DNA of 10,118 nt from Bacteroidota bacterium (GTDB taxonomy: Bacteria; Bacteroidota; Bacteroidia; Chitinophagales; Chitinophagaceae): contig JAEWJV010000394.1 in assembly GCA_023386395.1 (NCBI GenBank), positions 1 through 10,118 on the forward strand, given 5' to 3'. Shown piece by piece: positions 7,578 to 10,118 of this stretch. A program made the translations under genes and the position numbers. A model generated the notes under the pieces. The model had not been told where the DNA came from. It worked only from the letters and a program-made list of their open reading frames with translations, and ran no database searches. Each line of letters opens with the position of its first letter. The first letter of the stretch is position 1.

Positions 7578-7658
7578 AGCAAACACTGCATCACTTACCG
7601 GTCTGACGCTTTTCAAGTGGTAAATATGAATTAAACAGTTTGCTGAAGCGTCTGACCG
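7578..7658 (-). other. Interleaved inverted repeats between lpxH-like and glycosyltransferase
   Basis: Three arm pairs fill this spacer. Pair A is 7599-7611 with 7646-7658 (12 of 13 positions pair; the mismatch is central). Pair B is AGCAAAC (7578-7584) with GTTTGCT (7638-7644). Pair C is CACTT (7592-7596) with AAGTG (7615-7619). A crosses B, so they exclude each other or form a pseudoknot. Read on the minus strand, B is followed by five T (7577-7573), like a terminator, while A would form first and block it. It may end lpxH-like transcription or control read-through into the glycosyltransferase. The long loop of B makes a standard intrinsic terminator doubtful. Confidence 0.45.
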
Positions 7659-7673
7659 TTATTCATCTCAATC

Positions 7674-8582
7674 TTAGTAAAATAATTCAAACAGCTTCTT
7701 ATAATTATCCTGTTTTTTCCCGGGATTATTATTAACCGGGAAATTAAGTGAATTAATAAACATGGTTACTTCATTGCTGATTACATTCAGTTCCGGTATT
7801 TTTTGCGCATGGCGGCGAAAATTTTGTGCGGCGTATTCCTTGGCATTATATTGATATATCTTCCATTCATTTTTATCAAACTCAAGTGAAGTCAGGTTCT
7901 CAATCCAGTCGCCGCTGTTCAGGTAAGTAACTTTTCCTGCTTTGTTTTGAATGATTTTGTTTTGCGGCTGATGAATATGGCCGCAAATAACATAGTCGTA
8001 ATTTTTTTCAATGGCCAGTTCGGCAGCAGTTTGTTCAAAGTCGGATATCCATTTTACAGCCTTCTTTACGCTGTTTTTTACCTTTTTGCTGAAACTCATT
8101 TTTTCACGGCCGGCCAAAACAAGCCACCAGTTTATAAAGTTGTTAAGCAGTATCAAAAGGTCATAACCTTTACCGCCAAGCTTTGCCAGCAGTTTGGCGC
8201 TGCCTTTGGTGGTGGCATCAAAAACATCACCATGAAATATCCATGTTTTCTTGCCGTTTATTTCAAGCAATAATTTATCGGTCAATGAAAAATTGCCCAT
8301 GTTTAAAGGGCTCCACCGCCTTAAAACTTCATCATGATTACCGGCTATATACACTACCTGCGTTCCTCTTGAGAGCATGGAAAAAATCTCTTTGATAACC
8401 TGCATGTGGTTGGGAGGAAAGTAATGTTTGGAAAACTGCCAGCAGTCGATTATATCGCCGTTCAGTATTAAAATTTTTGGCTGAATACTTCTGAGATAAT
8501 TGACAGCTTCCTGTGCGCGGCAACCGTAAGTACCTAAATGAAGATCGCTTAAAACGGCAATTTCGAGGTTTCTTTTTTGCAT
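7674..8582 (-). CDS. UDP-2,3-diacylglucosamine diphosphatase-like metallophosphoesterase (LpxH-like)
   Basis: The 302-residue product is a calcineurin-fold phosphoesterase with all five metal motifs: SDLHLG (12-17), NGDIID (41-46), GNHDE (81-85), HGD (117-119) and GHIH (201-204). Between the last two is an insertion with a hydrophobic helix (about 140-158, YDLLILLNNFINWWLVLAG) and a basic stretch. This fits the lipid-embracing cap of LpxH-type enzymes, which cleave UDP-2,3-diacylglucosamine to lipid X in lipid A synthesis at the inner membrane. It is longer than E. coli-type LpxH (about 240 residues), with an extra C-terminal tail, so LpxH activity is inferred. I chose ATG 8582; the frame extends to a TTG at 8612, but homologues I recall begin near Met-x-x-Arg-Asn-Leu-Glu. 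It is the first gene of its strand here and diverges from the TonB receptor gene. Confidence 0.8.
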   Translation of the reverse strand: MQKRNLEIAVLSDLHLGTYGCRAQEAVNYLRSIQPKILILNGDIIDCWQFSKHYFPPNHMQVIKEIFSMLSRGTQVVYIAGNHDEVLRRWSPLNMGNFSLTDKLLLEINGKKTWIFHGDVFDATTKGSAKLLAKLGGKGYDLLILLNNFINWWLVLAGREKMSFSKKVKNSVKKAVKWISDFEQTAAELAIEKNYDYVICGHIHQPQNKIIQNKAGKVTYLNSGDWIENLTSLEFDKNEWKIYQYNAKEYAAQNFRRHAQKIPELNVISNEVTMFINSLNFPVNNNPGKKQDNYKKLFELFY

Positions 8583-8654
8583 GAAATCGGGTTTATCAAA
8601 GGTTGAAACCAAGTATTACCCGGTTGTAATGCCTGAATAAAGAAATTATTTTCT

Positions 8655-8689
8655 TTTTGTAAACATTTTGTAAATCTTACATGCGTAAG
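8655..8689. promoter_or_regulatory. Direct repeat and small hairpin in the lpxH-like/receptor gap
   Basis: TTTTGTAAA occurs at 8655-8663 and again at 8666-8674, an 11-nt step or about one DNA turn. Two bases later CTTAC (8676-8680) and GTAAG (8685-8689) form a 5-bp stem around ATGC. Same-face repeats of this sort often bind a dimeric or cooperative regulator. The remainder of the 220-bp gap (8583-8802) is A/T-rich with no gene that I can support. Confidence 0.35.
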
Positions 8690-8777
8690 CTATTAAATTT
8701 AAATAAAACTCAAGCCCGGGAGTATGTTATCAAATTATTATGTAAAAAATACACAACTTTTTTTTTCTTACAAGAAT

Positions 8778-8785
8778 TACTTTTG
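8778..8785 (+). promoter_or_regulatory. -7 box for the Oar-like receptor gene
   Basis: TACTTTTG matches the Bacteroidota -7 consensus TAnnTTTG. The -33 region about 19 nt upstream falls in a run of nine T (8758-8766) rather than a clear TTTG. The start would lie near 8792, so the leader before ATG 8803 would be only about 10 nt. Confidence 0.5.
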
Positions 8786-8802
8786 CGGCAAAATTCAAGC
8801 GC

Positions 8803-10118
8803 ATGAGAAAAACTTTCCAAATTCTTTTGGTACTTCTTTCCCCTTTTTTCGTGAAAGCCCAGGTAACAACGAGTAATATTACCGGCACCGTTACTTCAAC
8901 GGACAATGCAAAACTCCAGGGTGCTACCGTTACAGCTACCCACGTACCTACAGGCACCGTGTACAAAACGATGGTGTCTGACAAAGGTGATTACGGATTA
9001 TTTAACCTGCGTTCAGGCGGGCCTTATACTATAAAGGTGGATTATGTTGGGTACACTTCATCCGACAAAAAAGATGTATACCTGTCATTAGGTGAATATT
9101 TAAACCTCGATTTTAAGCTCTCCCAGCAAAGTACAACCTTAAATGATGTAGTTGTATCTGCTTACAGCAATCAGAAAACAGGTGCGGCAGGCGGCGATGA
9201 AACAAATATCGGTCGTGATAAAATGGCTAACCTGCCAACGGTTGGCCGTAATATGAGTGATTACCTGCGTTATGTGCCGCAGGCCAAAGTAACCGCAGAC
9301 GGCGGTATTTCAATTGCAGGCCAGAACAACCGTTACAATTCATTTTATATAGATGGTGCTGTAAATAACGATGCATTCGGGCTGGCAGCCAGCGGCACAA
9401 ATGGCGGGCAGGCTGGCATTGCACCCATTTCTATTGATGCTATAGACCAGTTCCAGGTAGTGGTTTCTCCTTATGATGCTTCTCTTGGAAATTTTACAGG
9501 CGGCGGTATTAACGCTATTACAAAAAGCGGAACGAATAATGAAGAGGCTTCTGTTTACTATTTCTTCAGAAATCAAAACCTTTCCGGCAAAACGCCGGGC
9601 GCCGATAAAGCGGATGCAACAAAGCTTCCTGATTTCAGCAATAAAACCTATGGCGCCCGTGTTGGCGGGGCTATCATCAAAAACAAATTATTCTACTTTG
9701 TTAATGTTGAATGGCAGCGTGATGAAAGGCCGCAGCCGCAAATTGACCCTTACAGCGGCGCTATAACAGGCGCTCAAATACAGGATTTGTCAAATTATTT
9801 GCAGAAGACTTATAATTATAACCCCGGCAGTTATTTAGATAATCCTGAAAAAGTTCAGGCAAACAGGATTGTTGCAAAAGTTGACTGGAATATAAATGAC
9901 GATAATAAATTGAGTGTAAGCTTCCGGCACACGGATGGTTTCAGGAATAACGTTAGCCGCAGCAGCAGCAGCACTATAAATTTTTATAATGCAGGTTATG
10001 TAATGCCTAATAAAACAAATTCCGGTTCTGTTGAATTGAATTCGCGTTTCAGCAATAGTAATAGCAACAGGCTTTTACTCACTTTCACCAATGTAAAAGA
10101 CGACAGGGGGCCGCTGGG
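8803..10118 (+). CDS. Oar-like TonB-dependent outer-membrane receptor, N-terminal part
   Basis: The frame opens with ATG at 8803 and runs off the right edge after 438 codons. Residues 1-19 are a signal peptide (MRKTFQILLVLLSPFFVKA, cleavage before Gln20). Residues about 25-106 form a carboxypeptidase-regulatory-like beta-sandwich (ITGTVTSTDNAKLQGATVT, later SDKGDYGLFNL). LNDVVVSAY (113-121) resembles the TonB-box region of SusC-type receptors. The plug domain follows (about 140-245), with NSFYIDGAVNND (179-190) and GNFTGGGINAITKSGT. Barrel strands start near residue 250, including a conserved-looking FYFVNVEWQRDERP. The F-x-G-G-x-I-N-A-I-T-K-S-G-T plug and the opening after it match the Oar (OmpA-related) group rather than SusC, and no SusD partner is visible. 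The substrate is unknown. Full-length members are about 1000 residues, so well over half the gene lies outside the window. Confidence 0.88.
   Translation, partial: MRKTFQILLVLLSPFFVKAQVTTSNITGTVTSTDNAKLQGATVTATHVPTGTVYKTMVSDKGDYGLFNLRSGGPYTIKVDYVGYTSSDKKDVYLSLGEYLNLDFKLSQQSTTLNDVVVSAYSNQKTGAAGGDETNIGRDKMANLPTVGRNMSDYLRYVPQAKVTADGGISIAGQNNRYNSFYIDGAVNNDAFGLAASGTNGGQAGIAPISIDAIDQFQVVVSPYDASLGNFTGGGINAITKSGTNNEEASVYYFFRNQNLSGKTPGADKADATKLPDFSNKTYGARVGGAIIKNKLFYFVNVEWQRDERPQPQIDPYSGAITGAQIQDLSNYLQKTYNYNPGSYLDNPEKVQANRIVAKVDWNINDDNKLSVSFRHTDGFRNNVSRSSSSTINFYNAGYVMPNKTNSGSVELNSRFSNSNSNRLLLTFTNVKDDRGPL

Noticed and set aside
8583..8612. 10-residue extension of the LpxH-like protein from a TTG at 8612
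   Set aside because: TTG is a rare start, and the conserved N-terminus begins at the ATG at 8582.
8730..8984. 84-residue minus-strand reading frame across the receptor start
   Set aside because: It is antisense to the signal peptide and first domain of the receptor, with no recognisable domain.
8803..10118. SusC of a polysaccharide utilisation locus
   Set aside because: The plug and early barrel motifs fit the Oar group better, and no SusD, glycoside hydrolase or regulator is visible; the right edge prevents a final check.
1..10118. A hidden defence system, mobile element, CRISPR array or phage remnant
   Set aside because: All sizeable coding stretches are accounted for by housekeeping or metabolic families, and no transposase, integrase, nuclease, toxin or spaced repeat array was seen on either strand.

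Overview
The window looks like ordinary chromosomal DNA from a member of the Bacteroidota, most likely the Chitinophagaceae or a near relative (the family-level placement is inference). Supporting signs are the Bacteroidota-type TAnnTTTG promoter boxes, start codons that follow A/T-rich leaders rather than clear Shine-Dalgarno sequences, a ParE with the Bacteroidota-style Toprim motif, an Oar-like TonB-dependent receptor with an N-terminal carboxypeptidase-regulatory-like domain, and secreted proteins whose signal peptides end in Ala-Gln.

Layout. 1-164 (-) is the start of a secreted YCF48/BNR-repeat-like protein that runs off the left edge. A 270-bp divergent gap leads to parE (435-2321, +), the B subunit of topoisomerase IV. 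parE ends against a strong hairpin that probably serves as a bidirectional terminator. On the minus strand, 4486-2368 is a tight three-gene run: GNAT acetyltransferase, VOC/glyoxalase-fold protein, dipeptide epimerase. A 208-bp divergent gap with a compact GC-rich inverted repeat separates this run from glmS (4695-6530, +). glmS converges on a PF13528-type glycosyltransferase (7551-6553, -). Upstream of that, after a structured 122-bp spacer, lies a UDP-2,3-diacylglucosamine diphosphatase-like phosphoesterase (8582-7674, -). A 220-bp divergent gap follows, then the start of an Oar-like outer-membrane TonB-dependent receptor (8803 to the right edge, +).

How the genes fit together. Several products belong to envelope metabolism. 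GlmS makes the glucosamine-6-phosphate that feeds UDP-GlcNAc, and so peptidoglycan and lipid A. The LpxH-like enzyme would act on lipid A precursors. The dipeptide epimerase probably handles dipeptides, possibly from murein. The glycosyltransferase and the TonB receptor act at or on the envelope. This shared theme is inference; apart from the GNAT-VOC-epimerase run nothing forces co-regulation.

I found no tRNA, rRNA, CRISPR array, insertion sequence, phage gene or toxin-antitoxin pair, and no credible new multi-gene system. The points worth a second look are non-coding: an interleaved set of inverted repeats between lpxH-like and the glycosyltransferase, a GC-rich palindrome before glmS, a 9-nt-period repeat at the glmS/glycosyltransferase junction, a one-turn-spaced direct repeat before the receptor, and a hairpin close to the parE start.
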